Source of the DNA: JAXMDS01 sp043777815
Lineage (GTDB): Bacteria > Pseudomonadota > Alphaproteobacteria > Rickettsiales > Rickettsiaceae
Direction: 5' to 3'
DNA length: 64,000 nucleotides
Assembly (NCBI GenBank): GCA_043777815.1
Contig: JAYWHH010000002.1
Coordinates: 38,406 to 102,405 of the forward strand
The stretch's first letter is position 1. The number at the start of each line of letters is the position of its first letter. The notes beneath the pieces are model-generated. The model had not been told where the DNA came from. It searched no databases and saw only the letters and a list, made by a program, of their open reading frames with translations. Below, one piece after another: positions 47,038 to 56,487 of this stretch. The position numbers and the translations under genes are program-made.

Positions 47038-47904
47038 ATGCAAAACAAAGCATTAAAAACTTTACTTGTAGGCTGTATTGCAATAATTAGCTCCAATACT
47101 TTTGGCTATCAGTCTGTAATAGACCCAAAGGCTCAAATCCTACTTAAAAATCTTGTTGAAAATACTCTTCCCGTTATGATTAAGAGTCATAACGCGAGAT
47201 TAGGACCTATTATGAGAACGAATCAAGGTAATTACAAAGGAACTAATCGTACTATCAACTATTCTAAGGGTAAGCTTGGACAAGTCAACTTCACTACTTA
47301 TGCTAATGAAAAAGGTAAATTGCCACCTGTAATAGCTTTAGGTATCGTTAATTTAGAAGGCTCTGATTTTGATAAATTTAAGGGTGGGCATGTCTTCGAT
47401 ATTTCTAGCCCAGAAAGAAGTCATACAGGAATTTTGTATTACATTACGAAGGGTGCTACAGGAATGCCAGAAATAGACAATAAATATATATATTTAGGAT
47501 TTGAACATGGTAAAATGACCGATACTAATGTTTCCGAAAGCTTGAACTTACAGCCGCCCGTTAAGTGCTATTCAACAATAAATGATATTAGAATTTCTGA
47601 TTTTTCAGGTGACAACAGTGGCGTAAAAAAAGAAGTTTTAATTCAATCATTTACTGATATGAAAGCCCTTGACATCAAGAACATTTCTCCTTATTTAGCA
47701 TTATGCCAAAAAGCAGATATAAATGTAAATTTTAAATTTAACAGTGATATGAGAAACGCCGTTTCTAACTTGCCAGCTGGGTTTAACGATGTGGTAATAA
47801 TTAATTCGGTAAAAATAATTCCCGCACCAGCTTCTATAACCAAAAAGCCTATTGATAAAAATCCTATGACCAAAAATAACCCTATGACCAAAAAAGCCTA
47901 TTGA
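47038..47904 (+). CDS. Secreted protein, family member 3 (unknown function)
   Basis: 288 residues from ATG 47038, chosen because a normal signal peptide begins there (MQNKALKTLLVGCIAIISSN, then TFGYQ). The frame is open to an ATG at 46942, which would add 32 polar residues in front. Family motifs: KLPPVIALGIVNLEGSDFDK, YLGFEHGKMTDTNVSESLNL, VKCYSTINDIRISDFSGDNS, KNISPYLALCQKADINVNF. The last ~25 residues are a short repeat of KNPMTK type that carries on past the stop codon in decayed form, so the C-terminus itself is repeat-derived. Function unknown. Confidence 0.75.
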   Translation: MQNKALKTLLVGCIAIISSNTFGYQSVIDPKAQILLKNLVENTLPVMIKSHNARLGPIMRTNQGNYKGTNRTINYSKGKLGQVNFTTYANEKGKLPPVIALGIVNLEGSDFDKFKGGHVFDISSPERSHTGILYYITKGATGMPEIDNKYIYLGFEHGKMTDTNVSESLNLQPPVKCYSTINDIRISDFSGDNSGVKKEVLIQSFTDMKALDIKNISPYLALCQKADINVNFKFNSDMRNAVSNLPAGFNDVVIINSVKIIPAPASITKKPIDKNPMTKNNPMTKKAY

Positions 47905-47915
47905 CAAAAATCCCT
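47845..47915. repeat. Short tandem repeat across the stop codon of family member 3
   Basis: Units of ccaaaaagcctattgataaa followed by aatcctatga-ccaaaaat repeat two to three times; the stop codon lies inside the last unit (aagcctattgacaaaaatcc). Confidence 0.8.
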
Positions 47916-48057
47916 AACTGAGGATAATAACATCAAAGAATCAACGTATCAAAGAATCAACAATAGATCTAGTTTGGCGAAATTACTCATTTGGAGTAAC
48001 TAATAGATTTGTTTTTTAAAATCAGATTATATTTCACGCCATACAACTTGTCTGTGC

Positions 48058-50427
48058 TTAATCTTGCTTCATATTATCGATTACAAAGAAAATTCCTTGT
48101 GCAATTTCATATAATTGAGCATCTCTTCCAGATTTGCCAAAGTGACCACTGTTTTTTTCAAAATGCAATAAAGTTAAGTCAGGAGTATAGCTAGGGTCTA
48201 GCTTCATCTTTTGAACTTGTTGCTCTCTAATTTTGGCTAACCATCTAAGAGGCTCATTTATTAAAACCCTAGGATCGCCTATACCGGTTGTAATAAGTAA
48301 AGCCGGATATGCAGTTGCTTTAGTATTCATTATTACATCGTACTGCATCATGTATTTGAAATCTTTTTCTATATTTGGATTACCCCATTCACCATATTCC
48401 CCTTGTGTAAGAGGCAAATCTTCATTCAACATAGTTTGAATTAAGTCTACAAATGGAACATTAGCTATTGCAACTTTATAATACTCAGGATGATTATTAA
48501 TAGCATTGCCAACAACTAATCCACCAGCACTACCGCCACTAATAGCAATATTTCTCTTAGACGTAAATTTTTTGTCAATTAAATATTGTGTACATGCTTG
48601 AAAGTCTTTGAATGTGTTAATTTTGTTAAACAATTTTCCATTTAAATACCAATCATAGTTAACGTCTGAACCTCCTCGAACATGAGCTATTGCATATACA
48701 AACCCTCTATTTAATAGAGGCAATGATGTAATGCTGAATCTTGGATCAATTGAAATACCATAAGAGCCATAAGCTGTTAGATATAGCGGATTAGAACCAT
48801 CTCCCTTAAATAAAGATTTTTTGTAAACTAGGCTTATAGGTACAGCGCCCGCAAAGTGACGTTCGACCTTATAGTCATCTATATTAAAATCACCTAAAAT
48901 TTCTTTTTGTTTAAGTAGAATTAAACTATTTGAATCATAGTCATAACTATATATTAAATTTGGAGTTCTCATAGAGGAATATCCAATCCAAATAGTATTT
49001 TTAATAAAATTAACCCCTTCTCCATTAGCTGTATATGCATCGTCATCAAACTTAATGCTTTTTGAATGCTTATTTATTAAATCATTTAAGTTATTGTTAT
49101 TATTCACAATATTTGAGTCTACTGCAGCAATATCAATTACTTTTATCATGCTAGAACCTTTAGATTTGTAATCTACAATCAAAAATCTTTCAGTAGTATC
49201 TATTCCTGTAATGTAATCCTCAGATGGCACAATAAAATCAGTTATTTTTTTAGTTTCAAGATCTAATTTCTTAATTCCAAAGTTGTTACTATCTTCATTG
49301 GTCAATATAAATAAGCCATTTTTAAAACTGCTTAACTCAACCTCAATGTGCTCCTTAGGTTCAAATATATATACTTCTTGCCCACTGAGTAAATCTTTTT
49401 CTGAAGAAGCTATTTTGCTCTTTATATCAATACTGCTATCGCTTATGTCAGATTTAATGCCTTCAACTCTTGGTGATAATTTCAAATTAATATCATCAAA
49501 TTTAAACAATCTAATTCTATTGGTACTATGATCTCCTGAAATTAAAAACATTAGTTTTCTATCGTCAGATTCCGAAACGTGAACAGAATATTTTTCAACA
49601 CCTTCAGTATAAATATGAGTAGAAACTTTAGTGGTTAAATCATAATAAAATACCTGATTAGCAATCCATTTAACTGGATTAGATGGTGTGTAAAAAAATC
49701 CATTGCCAAACCAAACTATGCTTCCTACAGTATCAGTTACATTCTCATCTATTATCTGACCTGTTTTTAAGTCTTTCACCTTAAGATCAAACTTTTCGTT
49801 ACCTGTATGATTTACGCCATATACCAATAAACCATGATCCGGAGAAATACTAAATACCGATAGGCTTAAATGCGGTTTATCGACTGCTAGTTCATTAACA
49901 TCTAAAACCACTTCATCTACGTTGGTGATAAGATTTTTTCTTCTATGTATTGGATAGTCTAACTCTTTCTTAGTAACTGAATAATATGCATATTCTTTAT
50001 CGTCAAATTGTTTTGGTAACGTTTCATCATCTAATTGAATTCTAGATTCAAGCTCATTTTTTAAGCTAGTAATCTCATCTTTATGCATATCAAAATAGCT
50101 TTTTCCATATTCACTTTCTTTGACCAAAAAATCTGTGGCAGCATTTACATTTTCATCTAATTCCAAATTTGATAGATTTTTATCTGATAAATTATTTAAA
50201 CGTTCTTTTATAGCAGCCGCATCTACATCTAGCATCCAAAGATGGTTATCTTCTATTGTTATATTGTGCTTACTAAAAGTATTTATAGAGTTTTTTGGAG
50301 CAATTGCTTCTGATATTTTATCTGAGCTAAATTTTTTTGCTTTGAGGTTCATATTATATATAGAAAAGATCAGTATTAATAATACCATGTATTTGAAAGC
50401 GCGCACTAAGCGAGATATCTTGTTCAT
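48058..50427 (-). CDS. Prolyl oligopeptidase family serine protease (oligopeptidase B-like, S9A)
   Basis: These enzymes cut short peptides. 789 residues. N-terminal signal anchor (about 8-27, MVLLILIFSIYNMN), then a beta-propeller domain to about 520, then an alpha/beta hydrolase with nucleophile ISGGSAGGLVVGNAI (Ser at about 637), acid in TTGIGDPRVLINEPLRW (about 722) and His in FEKNSGHFGKSG (about 769). LYLTAYGSYGISIDPRFS and FVYAIAHVRGGSDVNYDWYL are typical of oligopeptidase B. E. coli PtrB is about 690 residues and cytoplasmic; the extra ~80 N-terminal residues and the signal anchor suggest export to the periplasm. All catalytic residues are present. Confidence 0.93.
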   Translation of the reverse strand: MNKISRLVRAFKYMVLLILIFSIYNMNLKAKKFSSDKISEAIAPKNSINTFSKHNITIEDNHLWMLDVDAAAIKERLNNLSDKNLSNLELDENVNAATDFLVKESEYGKSYFDMHKDEITSLKNELESRIQLDDETLPKQFDDKEYAYYSVTKKELDYPIHRRKNLITNVDEVVLDVNELAVDKPHLSLSVFSISPDHGLLVYGVNHTGNEKFDLKVKDLKTGQIIDENVTDTVGSIVWFGNGFFYTPSNPVKWIANQVFYYDLTTKVSTHIYTEGVEKYSVHVSESDDRKLMFLISGDHSTNRIRLFKFDDINLKLSPRVEGIKSDISDSSIDIKSKIASSEKDLLSGQEVYIFEPKEHIEVELSSFKNGLFILTNEDSNNFGIKKLDLETKKITDFIVPSEDYITGIDTTERFLIVDYKSKGSSMIKVIDIAAVDSNIVNNNNNLNDLINKHSKSIKFDDDAYTANGEGVNFIKNTIWIGYSSMRTPNLIYSYDYDSNSLILLKQKEILGDFNIDDYKVERHFAGAVPISLVYKKSLFKGDGSNPLYLTAYGSYGISIDPRFSITSLPLLNRGFVYAIAHVRGGSDVNYDWYLNGKLFNKINTFKDFQACTQYLIDKKFTSKRNIAISGGSAGGLVVGNAINNHPEYYKVAIANVPFVDLIQTMLNEDLPLTQGEYGEWGNPNIEKDFKYMMQYDVIMNTKATAYPALLITTGIGDPRVLINEPLRWLAKIREQQVQKMKLDPSYTPDLTLLHFEKNSGHFGKSGRDAQLYEIAQGIFFVIDNMKQD

Positions 50428-50530
50428 ATTACCTTAAAAAATAAGTATCACTAAGTATATCATCTGCATAATAAACATAATTTATTATGTTAGTTTGTTG
50501 TAAAAAAAACTTTTCACAGAATACCATCTG

Positions 50531-50986
50531 CTACTTTTGTCTTAAAGTAGTGAAAAAATCTTTCAATAGAATTCGAGATCTATCTTCCATTAAACCAACG
50601 TGTATTTGTATACGCTTTAGATCAAATCTTAAATTCATATAACTGCCATTAAAAAAGCCATATTTATAATCATCTAATGCATAATATAGCCTAGTAACAT
50701 TGTGCATTAACATATGTCCAATGCATATTGCGCACGGCTCTAAAGTAATCAAGGCCCAAATTTCCTCTGTGTGATATTTGGTCTGTAATGAAATTTGATT
50801 TAAGCATACGATTTCTGCATGTAGTAATCTACTTTGATAAAGTTCACACATATTATGACCTTTAGCTAAAATTTTTTGGTTTTGAGGTGAATATAAAACG
50901 GCGCCAACTGGAACTTCATTGCATTTTAATCCTTTTTCAGCTTCTTGAAAAGCAACGTTCATTAAATACCAAATATCGTGATTCAC
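50531..50986 (-). CDS. tadA: tRNA-specific adenosine deaminase TadA
   Basis: TadA converts A34 to inosine in tRNA-Arg(ACG). 151 residues. Zinc and catalytic motifs: LLHAEIVCLNQ (HAE, about 55-57) and TLEPCAICIGHMLMHNVTRL (PCxxC, about 85-89). It begins with the typical DIWYLMNVAFQEAEKGLKCN and EVPVGAV. Length is normal. A related free nucleoside deaminase is less likely given the N-terminal pattern. Confidence 0.9.
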   Translation of the reverse strand: MNHDIWYLMNVAFQEAEKGLKCNEVPVGAVLYSPQNQKILAKGHNMCELYQSRLLHAEIVCLNQISLQTKYHTEEIWALITLEPCAICIGHMLMHNVTRLYYALDDYKYGFFNGSYMNLRFDLKRIQIHVGLMEDRSRILLKDFFTTLRQK

Positions 50987-51034
50987 GTTAAAATATAATC
51001 ATCAAAAAAATGGAGCAGAAAAAAATCACAACTA

Positions 51035-51110
51035 AAACAAATAATTTTATAGCGTAGAAATCATTACAATCTCTAAAACAAATAATTTTATAGCGTAGAG
51101 GCCGTTACAA
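51035..51110. repeat. Tandem copy of the atpG 3' end
   Basis: aacaaataattttatagcgt followed by aga(a/g)-cattacaa/ggccgttacaa occurs twice (about 51037 and 51078). The right-hand copy contains the real atpG stop and last codons; the left-hand one lies downstream of the gene. Confidence 0.85.
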
Positions 51111-51888
51111 CTTCTATAATCTGATTAGTAATGTTATTTTGCCTGGTTTTGTTCAATAACAATTCTAATTCACTAAGTAACGTTTTGGCACTCTCTATAC
51201 TATTGTCCATGATAACTAATCTACTGGACTGTTCACTTATATCAGCATTTACTGCAGCATATCTAACTTGAAAATATAAATATTGATTTAATATTCTTTC
51301 ATATATTTCTTGAAAATTATCTTCAACTATCACTTGATTAGTTGGTTCAAAATCAGAATTTACAGAAAGAGAAAACCTGGTATCAGAACAAGTAGGAAAT
51401 TGTTCTAAAATATTCTTATATTGGTTAAAATATATCTTACATCCATTATTTTTAGCAATTATATCAACCAAGCCTTTAATATCATTATGAGAAAAAACTT
51501 TAACATTAAGTCCTAAGTTGGAATATGTAGAAGAGTACTTATGCCCCTTATTTCCAATTATCAATACTTCTTTCAAATCACTTAATTTAAAAGATGACAA
51601 AAAATATTTATGCAATTGTCCATTATAGCCACCACATAAACCTTTATCAGAAAAAATAATTATACCCAAGTTAGAAGCTGTATTAGAAACTCCAAAGCCA
51701 TTTTGTATCATATACCTTTGCATCATTTCTGTAAATTTTAAACTAATTGAGACTTCTTTTTCCACTGACTTAATTTGTGATTTAAGACGAGCTAGTTTGA
51801 TATTGGTAATCATTTTAACAGCATTTGTAGCTTTCAAAACTACAGAAATACTTTTAATCCTAGACTTTAGATGTTTTAAGTTGTTCAT
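51088..51888 (-). CDS. atpG: ATP synthase F1 gamma subunit
   Basis: The gamma subunit is the rotating shaft of F1. 266 residues (about 290 usual). N-terminal helix LKSRIKSISVVLKATNAVKM ITNIKLARLK (about 6-35), the middle IIFSDKGLCGGYNGQLHKYF (about 75-94), and C-terminal helix SSRLVIMDNSIESAKTLLSE with LNKTRQNNITNQIIEVV (about 222-260). It is not next to atpA/atpD/atpC; instead a TolC-like gene precedes it on the same strand. The F1 genes are thus scattered, as in other Rickettsiales. Confidence 0.95.
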   Translation of the reverse strand: MNNLKHLKSRIKSISVVLKATNAVKMITNIKLARLKSQIKSVEKEVSISLKFTEMMQRYMIQNGFGVSNTASNLGIIIFSDKGLCGGYNGQLHKYFLSSFKLSDLKEVLIIGNKGHKYSSTYSNLGLNVKVFSHNDIKGLVDIIAKNNGCKIYFNQYKNILEQFPTCSDTRFSLSVNSDFEPTNQVIVEDNFQEIYERILNQYLYFQVRYAAVNADISEQSSRLVIMDNSIESAKTLLSELELLLNKTRQNNITNQIIEVVTASTL

Positions 51889-51918
51889 AGATTTTTTTTA
51901 TAGAAATAAACAGTTGCT

Positions 51919-53574
51919 CTAATTGGATTTAGAGATTTTTGGAACGAAGACATTGCCTTTAATATTTAGACTTTTAGCATCTAATTCCCCCATAATTCCC
52001 ATGAAATTGTACCATGATAATACCATGTTCTGCTTTTGTCTAATTAAATTTTTATTAGCTTCAAATTCAGAAACTCTTAAATTTAGATAATCTATTAATG
52101 ATTTTTGACCAGATCTATACTCCTCTTTTGCAGCTCCGGCAGCCAGTTTAGCTGATCTATATGCCAACTCCCTTGCTTTAATTAGAACAGTCATGCTTTG
52201 CAATCCAGTTATTGTTTTATGGAATTCAGTCATAGCTATTCTTTTAGCGTCAGCAGCAGCATATCGAGAGCTAGCTTCTTCATATCCAGCAGCCCTTACT
52301 TCATCAATTTTAGTGATATCAAAAATAGGAATTTCTATGCTGATTGATCCTTGTGCACCAAACGTGTTGCTTGCCTCAATTATATTAGGCTTAAGAACAA
52401 ACTTTTCAATTCGATCTCTATCATAGTTAGAATTCGTATTGAAAATAGAAACTTTGGCTGATACATTAGGTAACAGCCCTGCCGCGGAAGATTTAGTAGC
52501 ATATCTAGCTGCTTCTGCTCTTTTTTCAGTTTTAATAATGTTATGGTTCTGAGTTTTTATTCTAGACTCAATAGCTTGATGATCCAGATTTAAGTCTAAT
52601 GGAATGGTAGGCCAAACTAATTCAATTTTTGACAAATCAACCAAATCTAAATCTTGAGAACTTACTAAATAAGCTTTTAAATCATTCAAAGAAACCTGAT
52701 AACCATTTTCAAGCTCAGCAGTTTCAGCCACCCTGAGCTCATAGTTGGCTTTAGCTATTTGATACGTCACTTCAGTAGCAAAGCCCGAAAACTTTTTTTC
52801 TGACTCAGAATCAAAAATGGTTTTAGCGTCTTTTAACATATCTTTGCTTATGTCCCAATATTCTTTACGTGACAGCACCTCAATATAAAATTTAATTAAC
52901 TCCAAGAAACACCTACTTTCTTCTTCGAAAAAACCAGCAACAGAACTATCCACATTTTTTCTAGCACTCTTCGCTGCGAAAGATCCTTGTCCAAAACTAA
53001 ATAGGTTTTGTGATATTGTTAAGTTTGAAGAATTAGAGCTTGATGTTTGATTTTTGGATTTATCATAATTGGTATACTCAATGATGTCTCTGTTACTTTG
53101 AGATATTTCGCTACTTAAATATATTTTAGGTAGAAAAATACTTCTTGCATTTTTGTTAGCTTCAACCTCTTGTCTACCAAGATATGATTTATTGTATTTA
53201 AATCTAGGGTTATATTCATAAGCTATTTGCAAAGCATCTTGTAAGGTCAATTTTTTTAAGAGATTTTTTTTCATCTTTATATACATTTCACCTGTATGAA
53301 ACGAGCTTCTTTGATTATTTTTAATCAAGTCTTTGCTTGAAACAGATTTTTTGTCATTTAAGCTATATTTTGCTAGAGCTTGTGGTTTGGAATTATTTAC
53401 AGTTGAAGAATTTGCTTCTAATTTTGAATTTATTTGGTTAATTTTACTACCTGTAGTTTCTAAGTTATTTTTATAATAACCTAAAGCAGCATTAGACATT
53501 AAAATCAGGCCGCTGCCTGATATAAGCAATATTTTAAGATTATTACTGATGGCTTTAGATATAATAAATTTCAT
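51919..53574 (-). CDS. TolC-family outer-membrane efflux protein
   Basis: TolC-type proteins form trimeric channels through the outer membrane for type I secretion or drug efflux. 551 residues. Signal segment at about 12-33, an Asn/Ser-rich stretch to about 110, then the outer-membrane efflux repeats starting LTLQDALQIAYEYNPRFKYN (about 113-132), later GLLPNVSAKVSIFNTN and GAQGSISIEIPIFD (about 403-416), with long helical hairpins. The N-terminal ~80-residue insertion is unusual. Rickettsiales use TolC with type I secretion of ankyrin proteins; no transporter partner is nearby. 30 bases separate it from atpG. Confidence 0.92.
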   Translation of the reverse strand: MKFIISKAISNNLKILLISGSGLILMSNAALGYYKNNLETTGSKINQINSKLEANSSTVNNSKPQALAKYSLNDKKSVSSKDLIKNNQRSSFHTGEMYIKMKKNLLKKLTLQDALQIAYEYNPRFKYNKSYLGRQEVEANKNARSIFLPKIYLSSEISQSNRDIIEYTNYDKSKNQTSSSNSSNLTISQNLFSFGQGSFAAKSARKNVDSSVAGFFEEESRCFLELIKFYIEVLSRKEYWDISKDMLKDAKTIFDSESEKKFSGFATEVTYQIAKANYELRVAETAELENGYQVSLNDLKAYLVSSQDLDLVDLSKIELVWPTIPLDLNLDHQAIESRIKTQNHNIIKTEKRAEAARYATKSSAAGLLPNVSAKVSIFNTNSNYDRDRIEKFVLKPNIIEASNTFGAQGSISIEIPIFDITKIDEVRAAGYEEASSRYAAADAKRIAMTEFHKTITGLQSMTVLIKARELAYRSAKLAAGAAKEEYRSGQKSLIDYLNLRVSEFEANKNLIRQKQNMVLSWYNFMGIMGELDAKSLNIKGNVFVPKISKSN

Positions 53575-53765
53575 TATTTATTTCCCATTAAATTTAGGAA
53601 TAATTATATCAAAAATGATGATATTTGTGTTATTATGATGGGCCAAACTTTCTAAAATCAATTCAAGGCTAAAAAAGTAGACTTTATACAACGATAATAG
53701 GTCTACAATAGTAATTAACATAGTAGATATGCTTTCCTTATGTCTTAAGGTTATGAAATAAGCGG

Positions 53766-53771
53766 TATAAT
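53766..53771 (+). promoter_or_regulatory. Possible -10 box for atpB
   Basis: A perfect TATAAT hexamer 28 bases before the atpB start. The -35 position (around 53743-53748, tcttaa) is weak, so this is tentative. Confidence 0.35.
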
Positions 53772-53798
53772 AAGTTAATATATAACTTATTAACACTT

Positions 53799-54515
53799 AT
53801 GGATCCTATCTCACAATTTGCTGTCAGAGAATTTACAAGAGTTAATTTCTTTGGAAATGAAGTTGTTATCACTAACTCTAATATTACGACTCTAATAATA
53901 TCCATTTGTTGCATTATATTTATGTATTTAGGAACTAGAAATACTTCTGAAGTTCCAAGTAAAATTCAATTGCTATTTGAAAATATAGTTCTTTTTGTTG
54001 AAAATATGCTAAATAGCGTAACTAAAGGCAATGCAAAAAAGTTTTTTCCTCTAGTTTTTTGTCTTTTCATATTTGTTTTATTGAGTAATTTATATGGAAT
54101 GATACCGTTTACTTTCAGCATTACAAGTCAATTTTTAGTAACCACAGGTTTAGCATTAATAGTATTTTTTATTAGTACAATTTATGGTCTTGTCAAGCAC
54201 AAAGCTCGATTTTTTAGTATTTTTGCTCCGGCTGGAACTCCATTATGGTTAATGCCTTTAATGATTGTAATTGAAATAATGGCATATTTTATGAAGCCTA
54301 TAAGTTTATCTTTACGACTAGCTGCCAATATGTGCGCTGGACATATTTTAATTAAAGTTATAGCTAGCTTAGCTTCAAATATAGTACTTGCACCATTTTT
54401 TGCTTTATTTGTAGGTGGATTAATGGCTTTCGAAGTGTGTATTTGTATACTCCAAGCATATATTTTTACCATGTTGACTTGCGTATATATCAATGATGTA
54501 GTAAATTTACATTAG
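53799..54515 (+). CDS. atpB: ATP synthase F0 subunit a
   Basis: Subunit a forms the proton half-channels against the c-ring. 238 residues, five or six TM segments. Conserved: FVLLSNLYGMIPFTFSITSQ (about 89-108) and the TM4-5 region with the essential Arg in KPISLSLRLAANMCAGHILI (Arg at about 172). atpE follows after 28 bases. The AtpI gene and the two b subunits that usually flank this pair are absent. Confidence 0.97.
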   Translation: MDPISQFAVREFTRVNFFGNEVVITNSNITTLIISICCIIFMYLGTRNTSEVPSKIQLLFENIVLFVENMLNSVTKGNAKKFFPLVFCLFIFVLLSNLYGMIPFTFSITSQFLVTTGLALIVFFISTIYGLVKHKARFFSIFAPAGTPLWLMPLMIVIEIMAYFMKPISLSLRLAANMCAGHILIKVIASLASNIVLAPFFALFVGGLMAFEVCICILQAYIFTMLTCVYINDVVNLH

Positions 54516-54528
54516 AATATATGTATAA

Positions 54529-54768
<240 letters not shown>

Positions 54769-55193
54769 TAAAATCACGATATTTGACAAAATATCAAGAA
54801 TTTACTTAAGGCATAAATTTACTTAAGGCATAATACTAAACTTTGGCGCGTTGTAATTATTTTTGGTAAAACTCAATTGTTGAATCGATATTTAACTTTT
54901 GATGATTAATATAAAAATATGATGATTAATGTCAAATTTTTGATGTTAGCTCTACTTGATAATTATCTTGAATCTATAATTTGTTTTTTGATTTCTTGCT
55001 GTTGTATTAGTTGTTTTGATTTTGAATCTACTTGATGTTAGATATGTTTGTATTGAATTTTTTTGTATTGGGATCTTCTTTTTTGAACGCTTTATCTGAA
55101 ATTAGAACAAATAACATTTATGTATTTGATATGATCAAAACAAATGATGTTTGAATATCTTTGCGTATATAACCTCTTTCAAGCACGCTAATC
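54769..55193. other. Spacer after atpE with short repeats
   Basis: 425 bases without a gene. It contains aatttacttaaggcataa twice in tandem (54803-54833), atgatgattaat-type units near 54897-54935, and many T-rich short motifs (ttttttgatttct, ttgttttgattttg). No terminator or RNA gene recognised. Confidence 0.6.
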
Positions 55194-56084
55194 TTAATTA
55201 TTTTTTTTGTTAACCAGCTTGTCAAAGCAGATAGAATCTAATAGCTTTCTTAGTTCTATGCGAGCAGCTAAATTTGCTGGAGTAAAGATTTTCACCTTAG
55301 ATGCTTTTCCTATATCCAATAAAGTTAAGCCATATAAAAATAAATCTTTAAATATAACTCTATCGCTAAATCCAGGTATTGCTTTAAATCCTAGCTGTTT
55401 TGAAACTTCATTAGTCACTTGATTAATTTTACGTTTACTAATAGTATCGGTGTTGTTAACTCTATTACGTACTACAAACCATTCAAAAGTTTTTCTTCTA
55501 CTTTTAGCACGTAATAATTTTTGTTCCCAAACCATATTGCTATAAATAGATGGGCCAGATATTTTTAGATTTTCATCTATTTTTGCAATGACAGAAAAAT
55601 CCAAAAAACTATCGTTGATTGGAGTAATTACTATATCAGCGACTTCATGAGCTAAGATTGAACGATGAGAAAAGTCACCAGGGGTATCTATTACTACAAC
55701 ATCTGCATCTGTATTAGAGATTACTTTTCTAAAACTTTCTGTTTCTTCTGCTTTGATCACATTAATATCGGTTGAGTTACTTTCTACCAAAATATATTCA
55801 GATGGTAATAAAATATTTTCATTTGGAGAATTTGCCTTATATCTTTTTCTATTATCTAAATAAATTGATAAGGATCTCTGTTTTACATCTAGATCAACAC
55901 TTAAAACATTAAGCCCAGAAGATAAAAAAGCTGAGATTAAATGCATGCAATAAGTCGTTTTTCCAACACCACCTTTACTATTACTCAGTACTATAATTAA
56001 CTTCCGAGGCTTATACTGGGACTTCTTAATTTCAGTTTCCATGTAGATCTTTTTAATATTTAAGATGATTTTATCACAATGCAA
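55194..56084 (-). CDS. mipZ: MipZ-like ParA-family division ATPase
   Basis: MipZ is the alphaproteobacterial ParA relative that inhibits FtsZ and places the division site. 296 residues. Deviant Walker A IVLSNSKGGVGKTTYCMHL (about 31-49), VLSVDLDVKQRSLSIYLDNR, Walker B VVVIDTPGDFSHRS (about 130-143). The MipZ-specific second half is present: VITPINDSFLDFSVIAKID, IYSNMVWEQKLLRAK, WFVVRNRVNNTDT, PGFSDRVIFKDLFLYGLTLLD. The start may be the ATG at 56084 or the ATG at 56042, which leaves a more usual short N-terminus. Presence of MipZ supports an alphaproteobacterium that still divides by FtsZ. Confidence 0.9.
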   Translation of the reverse strand: MHCDKIILNIKKIYMETEIKKSQYKPRKLIIVLSNSKGGVGKTTYCMHLISAFLSSGLNVLSVDLDVKQRSLSIYLDNRKRYKANSPNENILLPSEYILVESNSTDINVIKAEETESFRKVISNTDADVVVIDTPGDFSHRSILAHEVADIVITPINDSFLDFSVIAKIDENLKISGPSIYSNMVWEQKLLRAKSRRKTFEWFVVRNRVNNTDTISKRKINQVTNEVSKQLGFKAIPGFSDRVIFKDLFLYGLTLLDIGKASKVKIFTPANLAARIELRKLLDSICFDKLVNKKNN

Positions 56085-56140
56085 ATTTCATATTATAATT
56101 TGCACTTAATTGCAGTAAAATGATTAAAAGTTTAACTTGA

Positions 56141-56443
56141 ATGCAGTTAGCTAAAGTTCTGATTACAAATTTAATTACAATTGGTGTCGTAATTTGTTTT
56201 AAAGACAAGATTTTACATTTCTTAGAGAAAATTTTATCAATAAAAAACTTAAAATTATTAGCAATTTATACATTTTGTTATCTGATTATTATGCTTATAC
56301 GTGTGCCAATGCATTGTTTGATTGATAAAAAAGCAATGTCTTTGACTTTGAATTCTAAATATCAACGTTATAACAAGTTAATCAACATAATTTTTAGTAT
56401 CTTTTTAATGGCTCTAATCTTAAAATGGGTACGTATTAGCTGA
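56141..56443 (+). CDS. Small membrane protein of unknown function
   Basis: 100 residues with three likely TM segments (about 5-22, 36-58, 80-97) and basic loops. Start ATG 56141, divergent from mipZ (56 bases). It precedes tsaB by 44 bases and may be cotranscribed with it. No family recognised; similar short, basic three-TM proteins of unknown role are common in Rickettsiales. Confidence 0.6.
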   Translation: MQLAKVLITNLITIGVVICFKDKILHFLEKILSIKNLKLLAIYTFCYLIIMLIRVPMHCLIDKKAMSLTLNSKYQRYNKLINIIFSIFLMALILKWVRIS

Positions 56444-56487
56444 ATGTGTGATATGATATATCTAAGTGTTAGATAATCTAACTTTTT

